Shown here: positions 26,669 to 35,041 of the stretch, piece after piece
How the letters are laid out: every line of letters starts with the position of its first letter
Position numbering within the stretch: position 1 is the first letter of the stretch
From: Bradyrhizobiaceae bacterium PARB1
GTDB taxonomy: Bacteria > Pseudomonadota > Alphaproteobacteria > Rhizobiales > Xanthobacteraceae
Length of the DNA: 64,000 bases
Direction: 5' to 3'
Assembly (NCBI GenBank): GCA_002256345.1
Contig: NKIY01000008.1
Location: 1 to 64,000, forward strand
Program-made: the position numbers and the translations under genes
Notes under the pieces: model-generated
Seen by the model: the letters and a program-made list of their open reading frames with translations, nothing else
What the model was told of the DNA's origin: nothing
Database searches by the model: none

Positions 26669-27150
26669 TGCACCACCAGCGTCTCGATAATCAATTCCCG
26701 TATCTGGCCATTGGAACGCGTCACCGCGCGTTCATTCAGATCTTCGCGCAGATATTGCAGGCCCCGCGCGCCCTCGATCTGGGTCGGCGTCAACGTACGC
26801 AAATAGGCAACGATGTCTTCTCCAACCTTGGAGGTCAGCGCATAAGCCTCCTCCTCGTTGAGCTTGTCGGTGACGATCGAGGCTTCCATCCTGATCCAGG
26901 CATTCGGCGGCGCTGCCAGATTCGTCGTCACGGGCGAGAGCTTGCGCAGGCGATCGTTGGGATTGAAGGCGGAAGCCACGGGCTTCTCGACCACTTCCTT
27001 CTTGCTGTCGGCAAGACGTTCGACTGTCGACAATATCTGAAAGCTGGCGAGCGTCCCCGCGCCGGCAGACAATCCGGTGACGACCAGCAGCGCGATCATC
27101 CATTGCAGGATACCGCGTCCCTGTCCTTCGTTCTCGACGTCATCGGCCAT
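26665..27150 (-). CDS. fliL: Flagellar basal-body-associated protein FliL
   Basis: The 161-residue protein has a short cytoplasmic N-terminus, one membrane helix (about 15-38) and a periplasmic domain. Family marks are WIRMEASIVTDKL and a C-terminal REDLNERAVTRSNGQIRELIIETLVVQ. FliL surrounds the stator units and supports torque. It sits between flgH and fliP and overlaps fliP by four bases. Confidence 0.88.
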   Translation of the reverse strand: MADDVENEGQGRGILQWMIALLVVTGLSAGAGTLASFQILSTVERLADSKKEVVEKPVASAFNPNDRLRKLSPVTTNLAAPPNAWIRMEASIVTDKLNEEEAYALTSKVGEDIVAYLRTLTPTQIEGARGLQYLREDLNERAVTRSNGQIRELIIETLVVQ

Positions 27151-27162
27151 GGTCGATCCTCA

Positions 27163-27867
27163 TCAGAACGGCGCGACCCGATCGTAGACCTGCTGACCCC
27201 AATTCGGCTGCTGCACTTCCATGATGCGACCACGGCCACCATATGAAATACGGGCCTCCGCGATCTTCTCATACGGAATGGTGTTCGCGCGGCCGATATC
27301 GATCGGACGCACGATTCCTCCGACATTGACGATGCGCATCTCGTAATTGACACGCATTTCCTGCGAACCGCTGATCAGCAGGTTGCCATTCGGCAGCACA
27401 TCGACCACGACCGCAGCAATCGAGAATCGCACTTCCTCCGCGCGGTCGATCTTTCCGGATCCCTTGCTGGACGACTGCGAACTCACATTGGCGTCGAAGT
27501 TGCCCTTTGAAGCCCACTTGGCGATGTCCGCAGCGTAGTCGGTGCCCAGTTTGACCTGCGAATCGCGCGACCGGTCCGTCTTGTTGTCCAGGATGGCCTT
27601 GTCGTTCATGGTGACATTGACTGTGAGAATATCGCCAATGCGGGTCGCGCGTGGATCACGATAGAGGTCCTTGCGCTCGTTCCAGATCGAGTGCTCACCG
27701 GGTCCGCGATAGGCTCGCTTCTCCATCGGAATTCCGCGCGCATCCACTTGCAGACCCTGACCGACCGGCGACATGGTCGGTGCCTGGCTAAGCTCCGACA
27801 GCGGATTGGCGCATCCGGCGAGGCTCGACAGCAAGACCGGCAACAGCAGAACTCTCGAAGACTTCAT
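27163..27867 (-). CDS. flgH: Flagellar L-ring lipoprotein FlgH
   Basis: The 234-residue protein has a lipoprotein signal with lipobox LAGC (about residues 17-20). FlgH motifs include the LYRDPRATRIGDILTVNVTMNDKAILDN stretch and a C-terminal GNLLISGSQEMRVNYEMRIVNVGGIVRPIDI region. FlgH forms the L ring in the outer membrane. It overlaps motE by ATGA and precedes fliL. Confidence 0.95.
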   Translation of the reverse strand: MKSSRVLLLPVLLSSLAGCANPLSELSQAPTMSPVGQGLQVDARGIPMEKRAYRGPGEHSIWNERKDLYRDPRATRIGDILTVNVTMNDKAILDNKTDRSRDSQVKLGTDYAADIAKWASKGNFDANVSSQSSSKGSGKIDRAEEVRFSIAAVVVDVLPNGNLLISGSQEMRVNYEMRIVNVGGIVRPIDIGRANTIPYEKIAEARISYGGRGRIMEVQQPNWGQQVYDRVAPF

Positions 27868-28529
27868 TTCCTGGCTTTCCCGTCGTCGGTGCGACGCATG
27901 CCGGCCAGCGTATCGGCGAGATGCGCGCCGCGGGCCGGCTCCATTTCATTGAGGATGGCGCTCGCGACTCGCACTTTCAGCTTGGCGAGGACAGCGGCGG
28001 CCGTATCGTCCGCCATGCTGGCGATCTGCTGTGCGGCGGCTTCCGGGTTCATGCGTGAATAGATCTCCACGACATTGTCCTCGGCCTTCTTGAGAAAATC
28101 CTCGCGCAACTTCAGCCACTCTTCATATTCTGCGCGCTTGGCTTCGAGTTCGGCGATGCGCAGCTTCAGCTTCGCTTCGGTCGCCTCCAGCTCCTTCTGC
28201 TGCCAGGCGACGCGGGCATCGAGTGCCTGGTCGGTGATATTGCTGCAGAAGCGCGCCACATCCGACTCTTGCGCAGCGACGGCCACCTGCTCCTTCTTGT
28301 CGATGGAGCCCGTGATCAGCGGCGGTTCGCTGAACGTCTTTGCTGCAACCTCGGGCTTTGCTGCGACATCCGGTTTCGCTGCCGGCTTCGGACGCGGCGG
28401 CTGCGCCGTCCTGGCAAATTCGGCAAGATTCAGTGGCTTGGACAGCTTCTGCGCCGGTTCGGCCCATGCGGAAGCCGACGCCATGACTGCCGCAAGGATG
28501 CAGATCGACCAGGTTGCGGGACGCGCCAT
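27864..28529 (-). CDS. motE: MotE-like motility chaperone
   Basis: From ATG 28529 the product has 221 residues. A signal peptide (to about residue 23) leads into a Pro/Ala/Lys-rich region. A single Cys-containing stretch (ARFCSNITDQALDARVAWQQKELE), a charged coiled coil and a C-terminal MgtE-N-like helical domain (SRMNPEAAAQQIASM...LNEMEPARGAHLADTL) follow. In Sinorhizobium MotE is a periplasmic chaperone for MotC, and motC is present in this locus. It overlaps flgH by four bases. The longer frame from 28565 lacks a better start. Confidence 0.8.
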   Translation of the reverse strand: MARPATWSICILAAVMASASAWAEPAQKLSKPLNLAEFARTAQPPRPKPAAKPDVAAKPEVAAKTFSEPPLITGSIDKKEQVAVAAQESDVARFCSNITDQALDARVAWQQKELEATEAKLKLRIAELEAKRAEYEEWLKLREDFLKKAEDNVVEIYSRMNPEAAAQQIASMADDTAAAVLAKLKVRVASAILNEMEPARGAHLADTLAGMRRTDDGKARK

Positions 28530-28596
28530 TCGTGCTCTCGTGAATCGGTTAAGCAAGCGTTGCACGCGCAGCCTTGCGCGGCGCTGACCCGTCGCC

Positions 28597-29700
28597 CTAT
28601 TGGATCACAAGTTCGGCCTGCAGCGCGCCCGCCGCCTTGATAGCCTGCAGGATCGCAATGATGCCCTGCGGTTTCAGCCCGATCTGATTGAGGCCGCGCA
28701 CCAGACGCTGCAAATCGGTCCCGCGGAGGATGGCGACCTTCGCGCCGTTCTCGTTGGCTTCAATAAATGTCTGCGGCACCACAACGGTCTCGCCGCGCCG
28801 TGCAAACGGATTCGGCTGCGATACAATCGGCGCCTCGGTAATGCGAACGGAGAGATTGCCGTGTGTCACCGCAACCGTCGATATTTGAACGTTGCGACCG
28901 ATCACGACCGTACCGGTCCGCTCGTCGACAACGACGCGGGCTGGGGTGTCCGGCTCGATCAGAAGCTCCTCGATCTCAGCGATGAAACGCACTGGCGGCG
29001 CGTTGCGCGGCCGCTGCAGCATGACGGTGCGATAGTCGCGTTCGAACGCGATATTTGTCTGATAGCGACCGCGGCCATGGGCGTTCACCGCATCGATGAT
29101 TCGCGTGGCCGTCGCATAGTCCGGGTTCTTCAATTCCAGCGTCAGATTCTGCATCTCGCTGAAATTCCCTTTCACTTCGCGCTCGATCAGCGCTCCGTTC
29201 GGAATACGGCCGGCGGTCGCTACACCCTGGCTGACGGTCTGGGCCGCGCCTTCGATATTGTAGCCGCCAACCGCGATGGCACCCTGCGCAACCGCATAAG
29301 TCTCGCCATCCGCGCCGCGCAATTGTGTCAACACCAGCGTGCCGCCAAGCAGCGACGAGGCGTCGCCCATGGACGATATCGCCACATCGATGCGCGAACC
29401 ACCGGCCACGAAAGGCGGCAGATCTGCGGTCACCATCACCGCGGCGACGTTGCGCGTGCGCAGCTGCGTGCCACGGATGTTGATGCCCATATTGTCGAGC
29501 ATCGACTGCAGGGATTGTTCGGTGAACGGCGCGTTGCGCAGCGTATCGCCGGTTCCTTTGAGGCCAATCACCAGGCCGTATCCGACAATCTGGTTTTCGC
29601 GCACGCCCTTCAGGCTTGCGATATCCTTGATGCGCACGGCAGCTTCTGCCGCCGAGACCGACAGTGCAAGCATCAGCCCGCAAAGAAGACGCAGCATCAT
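28597..29700 (-). CDS. flgI: Flagellar P-ring protein FlgI
   Basis: The 367-residue protein has a signal peptide (to about residue 20). It matches FlgI closely: RIKDIASLKGVRENQIVGYGLVIGLKGTGD, the segment FTEQSLQSMLDNMGI, NVAAVMVTADLPPF and a C-terminal LVRGLNQIGLKPQGIIAILQAIKAAGAL. FlgI builds the P ring in the peptidoglycan layer with help from FlgA, whose gene overlaps its start by four bases. Confidence 0.96.
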   Translation of the reverse strand: MMLRLLCGLMLALSVSAAEAAVRIKDIASLKGVRENQIVGYGLVIGLKGTGDTLRNAPFTEQSLQSMLDNMGINIRGTQLRTRNVAAVMVTADLPPFVAGGSRIDVAISSMGDASSLLGGTLVLTQLRGADGETYAVAQGAIAVGGYNIEGAAQTVSQGVATAGRIPNGALIEREVKGNFSEMQNLTLELKNPDYATATRIIDAVNAHGRGRYQTNIAFERDYRTVMLQRPRNAPPVRFIAEIEELLIEPDTPARVVVDERTGTVVIGRNVQISTVAVTHGNLSVRITEAPIVSQPNPFARRGETVVVPQTFIEANENGAKVAILRGTDLQRLVRGLNQIGLKPQGIIAILQAIKAAGALQAELVIQ

Positions 29701-30161
29701 CCGTTCTGAATCCGTACTGATCCGTCCTGCTGGACGATGCCCCGAATGGTCACGCCGGTGTCGAGATTGCGCAGCTGCACCATCATGCCGGGGCTAGCCG
29801 ACTGGAGCGAGGTCGCATAGGTCACGATGACGAGCCCGTCGTCCTCCACCAGCACCTTCACAACCGCGCCGCGCGTGACGACCTTCTGGTCCTCAAGCCC
29901 GTTGATGGGAATGAGATGGCCGGCGATCAGCGTGCGCCGCGCGGTGCGCCCGACAAGCGCGGCACGATCGTTGATGAAGGCACTCGCGCCCTGGATATTG
30001 GGCGCGAAGTTGCGATCCATGATCATCTCGTCCTTGATCACGTCGCCCGGATAGATCGTCGTCGCCGGCACCGGATACTTGACGGGCTCTTCCGCCGCCA
30101 TGGCTCCGCCGGCGAGCACGAGGTTCGCCAGCAACAGGGACACGATCTTGAGGACGCGCAT
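29697..30161 (-). CDS. flgA: P-ring assembly chaperone FlgA
   Basis: From ATG 30161 (GGAG nine bases upstream) the product has 154 residues, with a signal peptide to about AMAAEE. Its SAF-type domain contains YPGDVIKDEMIMDRNF, the stretch LVGRTARRTLIAGHLIPINGLE and a C-terminal LDTGVTIRGIVQQDGSVRI. FlgA helps FlgI assemble into the P ring. A GTG at 30179 would add six residues ahead of the signal peptide. The gene lies between flgG and flgI. Confidence 0.92.
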   Translation of the reverse strand: MRVLKIVSLLLANLVLAGGAMAAEEPVKYPVPATTIYPGDVIKDEMIMDRNFAPNIQGASAFINDRAALVGRTARRTLIAGHLIPINGLEDQKVVTRGAVVKVLVEDDGLVIVTYATSLQSASPGMMVQLRNLDTGVTIRGIVQQDGSVRIQNG

Positions 30162-30185
30162 CGGACGCAGCTCCGTCACCTTGTT

Positions 30186-30974
30186 TTAACGAAGGCCCTT
30201 GGAGACGGTCGATGCCATCTCGTCGGCCGCCTGGATGACCTTGGAGTTCATCTCGTAGGAGCGCTGGGCCGATATCAGTTCGGTGATTTCCTTCACCGGA
30301 TCGACATTCGAGTTCTCCAGATAACGCTGGTGCAGCTTGCCGTAGCCGATATCGCCGGCAAAGCCGACGACGGGCACGCCCGACGACAGCGTTTCGCGGT
30401 AGAGATTGCCGCCGAGCGGCTCGAGGCCGGATTCGTTGGCGAAATTGGCGAGCTGCATCTGGCCGATCTGGACCGGCGCAACTTCACCATCGATCTTCGC
30501 GTAGATTTGCCCGGACTCGTTGATGATGACGTCCACCGCGTTCGGCGGCACCACAACCGCCGGATTGACCAGATAGCCATCCGGCGACACGAGCTGGCGG
30601 TTTTCGTTCAGATTGAATGCACCGGCGCGCGTGTAGAGCGTTTCGCCATTCGGGCCGGCGATCTGGAACCAGCCGCGGCCATTGATCCCGAGATCGTATG
30701 TATTGCCGGTCTGTGCCATGGCGCCCTGGATGTGCAGCTTTCGCACAGCCGCGGAACGCACGCCGAGACCGAGCTTGGCGCCTTCCGGCACCGCGCCTTC
30801 ACCGGCCCGGTTCGGCACGCCCTGCGCACGGTCGATCTGGTAGAACAGGTCGGTGAATTCCGCGCGCGAGCGCTTGTAGGACGTGGTGTTGATGTTCGCG
30901 ATATTGTTCGCGATCACTTCCACATTGAGTTGCTGCGCACCCATGCCGGTGGCAGCGATAGCAAGTGCTCTCAT
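30186..30974 (-). CDS. flgG: Distal rod protein FlgG
   Basis: At 262 residues it has the usual FlgG length. N-terminal motifs are [37 protein letters not shown]. It has the central segment [32 protein letters not shown] and the C-terminal [31 protein letters not shown]. FlgG forms the distal rod. The gene is nine bases after fliE and 24 bases before flgA. Confidence 0.97.
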   Translation of the reverse strand: MRALAIAATGMGAQQLNVEVIANNIANINTTSYKRSRAEFTDLFYQIDRAQGVPNRAGEGAVPEGAKLGLGVRSAAVRKLHIQGAMAQTGNTYDLGINGRGWFQIAGPNGETLYTRAGAFNLNENRQLVSPDGYLVNPAVVVPPNAVDVIINESGQIYAKIDGEVAPVQIGQMQLANFANESGLEPLGGNLYRETLSSGVPVVGFAGDIGYGKLHQRYLENSNVDPVKEITELISAQRSYEMNSKVIQAADEMASTVSKGLR

Positions 30975-30983
30975 GATCGAACC

Positions 30984-31310
30984 TCAAATCGCCATTCGGC
31001 TGACTTCTTGATAGGCCTGCACGACCTTGTCGCGGACAGCGACAGCCATCTGCAAAGATCGTTCCGCCGACATGACAGCCTCGACCACCTTCTGTGCCGA
31101 GAGCTTGCCCTGGATGGACTGGATCGAAGCGGCTTCGCCCGCCTTCATCGAACCGATGGCATCGGCAGCGACCTGTTCCAGAACATTGTTGAAGCCCATG
31201 CCAGCGGAAACGGGCTGCGCTGTCGGCGCCGTGTTGCTTGCCTTGAAGACCTCACTTGTCTTCGCAAGCTCGCCTGCGCTCGTGACAACCGACGATACAG
31301 AGTCAAGCAT
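30984..31310 (-). CDS. fliE: Hook-basal body protein FliE
   Basis: The 108-residue protein has the FliE C-terminal pattern: GFNNVLEQVAADAIGSMKAGEAASIQ, then KVVEAVMSAERSLQMAVAVRDKVVQAYQEVSRM. FliE connects the MS ring to the rod and is the first rod-type protein exported. It lies in the flgB-flgC-fliE-flgG order normal for this region, two bases after flgC. Confidence 0.95.
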   Translation of the reverse strand: MLDSVSSVVTSAGELAKTSEVFKASNTAPTAQPVSAGMGFNNVLEQVAADAIGSMKAGEAASIQSIQGKLSAQKVVEAVMSAERSLQMAVAVRDKVVQAYQEVSRMAI

Positions 31311-31312
31311 GT

Positions 31313-31729
31313 TCAGCTCCTCAAGAGATCGATGGTCATCGACACCATCGAGCGGACTTGTTTGATCACCTGCAGATTGGCCTCATAGGACCGGTTGGTT
31401 TCCCGCATGTCGCCCATCTCGATCAGCGAATTCACGTTGGGAAATTTCACATAACCGGACGCATCCGCAGCGGGGTGTCCCGGCTCGTAGTCCACGCGAA
31501 ACGGCGCCTGATCGGAACCGATATCCTTGACCTTGACCATGCGCACGCCAGCCGCACGATCCATTTCTGCCGTAAAGGTCGTCGTCTTGCGGCGATACGG
31601 TTCGGAGCCTGGCGTACGTCCCGTAGAATTCGCATTGGCGAGATTTTCGGACACGACGCGCAGACGTGTCGACTGCGCTTCGAGGCCGGAGCTTGCGATC
31701 TGGGTGGATGCCTGTAGTGGATCGATCAT
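31313..31729 (-). CDS. flgC: Proximal rod protein FlgC
   Basis: The 138-residue protein has the FlgC start (STQIASSGLEAQSTRLRVVSENLANANSTG) and end (VNSLIEMGDMRETNRSYEANLQVIKQVRSMVSMTIDLL). It forms part of the proximal rod with FlgB and FlgF. The gene is 11 bases after flgB. Confidence 0.96.
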   Translation of the reverse strand: MIDPLQASTQIASSGLEAQSTRLRVVSENLANANSTGRTPGSEPYRRKTTTFTAEMDRAAGVRMVKVKDIGSDQAPFRVDYEPGHPAADASGYVKFPNVNSLIEMGDMRETNRSYEANLQVIKQVRSMVSMTIDLLRS

Positions 31730-31740
31730 TATATCCTCCG

Positions 31741-32118
31741 TCAGGCCTTCATGCTGCTCATGAACATGCGATGGAAAGACTTCACGATCGCCGTGTTCAG
31801 CGAATAGTCGCGATTGATATCGCCGGCCTTGAGCATTTCCTGTTCGAGACTAACCGAGTTACCGGAATGCACGGTCTCCCAGGTCTTGTCCTTGCGCATC
31901 GCCTGCGCTTCGACGCGCGACCCCGTCGTGATGTGCATCGGCGACGTCACTGTCACCGGAACCACCTTGGCATCGAGGATCTTGTTGAACGGCTCGATAT
32001 CCTGGGCGCGATAACCGGGCGTATTGGCGTTGGCCACGTTCGTCGAGATCGCCGCTTGCCGCAGTGACAACCATCGCTCATGCGACGAGGCGAGGTCCAG
32101 AAGATAGACGGGTCCCAC
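31741..32118 (-). CDS. flgB: Proximal rod protein FlgB
   Basis: From GTG 32118 the product has 125 residues and starts with the normal FlgB layout: YLLDLASSHERWLSLRQAAISTNVANANTPGYRAQDIEPF. The C-terminal pair of helices includes INRDYSLNTAIVKSFHRMFMSSM. I prefer GTG 32118 because GGGGA lies eight bases upstream; a GTG at 32136 has no visible ribosome site. FlgB is a proximal rod protein. A gap of 86 bases to flhB may contain a promoter. Confidence 0.93.
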   Translation of the reverse strand: MGPVYLLDLASSHERWLSLRQAAISTNVANANTPGYRAQDIEPFNKILDAKVVPVTVTSPMHITTGSRVEAQAMRKDKTWETVHSGNSVSLEQEMLKAGDINRDYSLNTAIVKSFHRMFMSSMKA

Positions 32119-32204
32119 GGTGTCCCCACGGTTCACGATTCATTAGACTTGGTTTACGGCCGGAAACTTGTCCGAGGCTTGAGGTGCGTGGCTGGGCACG
32201 CGCC

Positions 32205-33284
32205 TCACACATTCGTCTTCTGCTGCTTGCGCGAATGCAGGAAGTAGATGATCTCCGCCACGGGGCGAAAAAACTCGGCGGGAATCATCCGGTCGATCTG
32301 CGCGACATCGTACATCGAGCGCGCCAGTGCCTTGTCCTCGACCACCGGAACATCGTTCTTTTCGGCGATTTCCCTGATCTTCAGCGCGATCAGATCCTGC
32401 CCCTTGGCGAGCACGGTCGGCGCAGCATCCTCGCCCTGCTTGTATTTGAGTGCGATGGCGAAGTGAGTCGGATTCGCGATCACCAGCGTGGCCTTCGGCA
32501 CGGCAGCCAGCATGGTGTTGCGTGCACGATCACGCGCCAGCGAACGCATGCGCGACTTCAGGATCGGATCGCCTTCGGCCTGCTTGAATTCATCCTTGAT
32601 CTCCTGCTTGCTCATGCGCATCTCGCGGCGCCAATGAAAGCGCGCCCAGACGAGATCAAGTGAGACCAGCACGATGGTAGCGATGCTGATGGCCGAGACG
32701 AGACGCATCGCGGTCGTCAGGACGAGCTCCGGAACGGCTGCCGGATCGCTGAACAATGCATTCACGGCTACGGCCTCCTCGGCCCGCAGAACGATCGACA
32801 CGACCAGACTAATGGCGATAAACTTGAAAACCGATTTGGCGAATTCGACCCGCCCCTGCGCTCCGAAGATGCGTTCCCAACCTTTCATGATCGACAGACG
32901 GGACATCTCCGGCTGGATGCGATCAAATACGAGCCTCGGCGCATTCTGCAAAAATGAAGATGCGAGCCCCGCGATCATCAGGACAATGATGATCGGAACG
33001 ATCAGTCCCGCCGCGCTCATGCCAATGGCGGTAAAGAACGAGATTGCATCCGCGCCGTTGCGAAGACGAATTCCCGACGGATCGTCGATCAACCGGGCCA
33101 GGGTATAAGTGAGCTTCTGAACATTGTCGGACATCAGGAAGCTCATAATGATCAACAGCGCGAGCATCGAGGCGAAGATCGGCGCTTCGCGCGAGACGGG
33201 TATCTGCCCCTTCTCGATGGAATCGCGGACCTTCTTCTCGGTCGCCTCTTCGGTTTTGCTTTCCTTTTCCGGCGCCTCGGACAC
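32205..33284 (-). CDS. flhB: Flagellar export switch protein FlhB
   Basis: The 359-residue protein has a charged N-terminus (EKESKTEEATEKKVRDS), four membrane helices (about 30-210) and the autocleavage motif NPTH near residue 269 (VIANPTHFAIALKY). The C-terminal domain follows. FlhB switches export from rod-hook to filament proteins after cleavage at NPTH, together with FliK. The start is GTG at 33284. It follows fliG by 12 bases. Confidence 0.96.
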   Translation of the reverse strand: MSEAPEKESKTEEATEKKVRDSIEKGQIPVSREAPIFASMLALLIIMSFLMSDNVQKLTYTLARLIDDPSGIRLRNGADAISFFTAIGMSAAGLIVPIIIVLMIAGLASSFLQNAPRLVFDRIQPEMSRLSIMKGWERIFGAQGRVEFAKSVFKFIAISLVVSIVLRAEEAVAVNALFSDPAAVPELVLTTAMRLVSAISIATIVLVSLDLVWARFHWRREMRMSKQEIKDEFKQAEGDPILKSRMRSLARDRARNTMLAAVPKATLVIANPTHFAIALKYKQGEDAAPTVLAKGQDLIALKIREIAEKNDVPVVEDKALARSMYDVAQIDRMIPAEFFRPVAEIIYFLHSRKQQKTNV

Positions 33285-33296
33285 AGCGATCTATCT

Positions 33297-34331
33297 TCAG
33301 GTGAAAAACGATTGATCTTCCTGATCCGGATTGAGCTCGATCTCGCCGCGACCGGCCATATCGAGCGCAAGATCCGTGATCGTGCGGCGTGCATCGAGAA
33401 CTTCGCGCTGATTGACGGGAATACCGCTCGACAGTTCGTGCTCGACCAGACGACGGGTGCGCCCGGCCAGCGACGACAGGATGAGTTCGCGGAACGCGGG
33501 CTCGGACCCCTTCAGCGCCAGGACCGTGCGATCGGTCGGCACCTGATCGAAGATCAGCATGCGCGCCTTTGCCGTCAGCTTGACGATGTCGTCGAAGGTA
33601 AAGAGCATACTCTTCAGAATTTCCGCCGACTTCGGCCGCGATTCCGTCAGGCTCTTCAGTGACTCCTCCATCTGCGCCCGCTCCATCTTGTTGATGATGT
33701 CGGCCATGCGCGGATAGGTGTCGGAAGCCATGTTGCGGGCGAAGTTGATCATGAAGTCTTCGTGCATCGTCTTTTCGATGATGCCCATGGCTTCCTCGAC
33801 CACTGGCTTGAGGCTCAGCATCCGTCGCATCAGGTCATGCCGGATGTCTGGCGGCAGATGGCTCATCACGCGCGCTGCACAGGCCGGCTTGACGCGTGAC
33901 AGGATCAACGCCGCTGTCTGCGGGTGCTCCTTGAGCAGATAGTTCGCCAGCAGACCTTCGGAGACGAGCGAGATGCGCTCCCACACCGATTTGGTCTTGT
34001 TACCGAGCACTTCCGAGATGATGTCACTGATCTGATCGGGCGGCAGCACACCATTGAGCAATTTTTCGAGTTCGCCGACCGTTCCGAAGATATTTGGTCC
34101 TTGCGAGAAGTTCTGTGCGAACTCCTCGATGATCGCCTCCAGTTCGGACGTCGAGATCGGCTTCAGTTCGGCGGCGGCGCGTGTGACCAGCTTGATCTCA
34201 TCGGGATCGAACTCCTTCAGGAGCCCGCCGGACAGGTCGCGGCCCATGGCCAGCAGAAGCACAGCGGCCTTCTCCGTGCCGCCGAGGGGCTTCACGGAGG
34301 TGCTGCGCTTGACAGGTGCATTGAATGCCAT
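33297..34331 (-). CDS. fliG: Flagellar motor switch protein FliG
   Basis: The 344-residue protein has the three FliG domains. The N-terminal part carries LGGTEKAAVLLLAMGRD, the middle carries EHPQTAALILSRVKPACAARVMSHLPPDI, and the C-terminal domain carries MLFTFDDIVKLTAKARMLIFDQV and LILSSLAGRTRRLVEHEL. FliG forms the C ring surface that meets MotA. It lies between fliN and flhB. Confidence 0.96.
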   Translation of the reverse strand: MAFNAPVKRSTSVKPLGGTEKAAVLLLAMGRDLSGGLLKEFDPDEIKLVTRAAAELKPISTSELEAIIEEFAQNFSQGPNIFGTVGELEKLLNGVLPPDQISDIISEVLGNKTKSVWERISLVSEGLLANYLLKEHPQTAALILSRVKPACAARVMSHLPPDIRHDLMRRMLSLKPVVEEAMGIIEKTMHEDFMINFARNMASDTYPRMADIINKMERAQMEESLKSLTESRPKSAEILKSMLFTFDDIVKLTAKARMLIFDQVPTDRTVLALKGSEPAFRELILSSLAGRTRRLVEHELSSGIPVNQREVLDARRTITDLALDMAGRGEIELNPDQEDQSFFT

Positions 34332-34343
34332 GGGCGGCCTCTA

Positions 34344-34727
34344 TCAGGCGTCCGTATCTCCGGACATGCCGCCAACGATTTCCGTCAGCGACACGCCGAA
34401 GCGCGAATTCTCGTCTTCCACCACCACCACGGCGCCCCGCGCCACGATACGGCCGTTGACGACCACTTCGACAGGTTCGCCGACGCGATGATCGAGCGGG
34501 ATCACGGCGCCGCGACCGAGCTTCATCAGATCCGCCACCGGCATGGTGGCTGAGCCGAGCATGACCTGGACGGTGACGGGAATCCGCAGAATCGGCTCGA
34601 TATTCGTGAGGCGATTGGTCTCGTCGGCAGAGCGCGCCGCGAGATCCGCCAGCTTGCCAAACGTATTCTGCACGCCGAGTGCTTCGGCAGTTGCCGTCGC
34701 CGGATCGGCTTCGAGTGGTTGTTTCAT
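34344..34727 (-). CDS. fliN: Flagellar motor switch protein FliN
   Basis: From ATG 34727 the 127-residue product has a polar N-terminus and a SpoA domain (about 48-125). Motifs are ILRIPVTVQVMLGSATM, the segment LMKLGRGAVIPLDHRVGEPVEVVVNGRIVARGAVVVVEDE and FGVSLTEIV. FliN forms the base of the C ring and docks the export ATPase complex. The frame extending to 34766 would overlap the upstream gene; the ATG at 34727 fits family length. Confidence 0.95.
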   Translation of the reverse strand: MKQPLEADPATATAEALGVQNTFGKLADLAARSADETNRLTNIEPILRIPVTVQVMLGSATMPVADLMKLGRGAVIPLDHRVGEPVEVVVNGRIVARGAVVVVEDENSRFGVSLTEIVGGMSGDTDA

Positions 34728-34762
34728 GGTCCCCTGCCTTCCAGAAATGAATTCGCTCGATC

Positions 34763-35041
34763 TCACGCCGGACTGGCGTTGCGCGCATCGATCTCGGCAA
34801 TCGTTCGTCGCGCTTCATCGATCTTGTCGCCGAGCGCGTGAACCATCTGCCGCCCATCGGCGCTGAATTCACGCACCATCACGACCATGTCACCGACCGT
34901 CTCGTTGGTCTTGCCTAGCACCTGCGTGAATTCGCCGTGATGAGCGCGCAGCCGCACCAGTTCACGATGCATCTTGGTGACGCGAAAGCTCGTGAACAGA
35001 AGTGCGACGAAGAGAACGATGTCAACGACCGAGGATATCAT
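34763..35041 (-). CDS. Small membrane-anchored flagellar-locus protein (DUF6468-like)
   Basis: The 92-residue product has one N-terminal membrane helix (about 3-20) followed by a helical, probably coiled-coil, cytoplasmic or periplasmic part. Marks are TSFRVTKMHRELVRLRAHHGEFTQVLGKTNETVGDMV and a second helix with MVHALGDKIDEARRTIAEIDAR. It resembles the DUF6468 family that I recall as clustering with fliM and fliN in alphaproteobacteria. The gene overlaps fliM by 20 bases, so it is surely co-transcribed and probably coupled. No role is known to me. Confidence 0.72.
   Translation of the reverse strand: MISSVVDIVLFVALLFTSFRVTKMHRELVRLRAHHGEFTQVLGKTNETVGDMVVMVREFSADGRQMVHALGDKIDEARRTIAEIDARNASPA

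Noticed and set aside
28600-29709. Plus-strand frame of 369 codons
   Set aside because: Shadow of flgI, which matches its family over its entire length.
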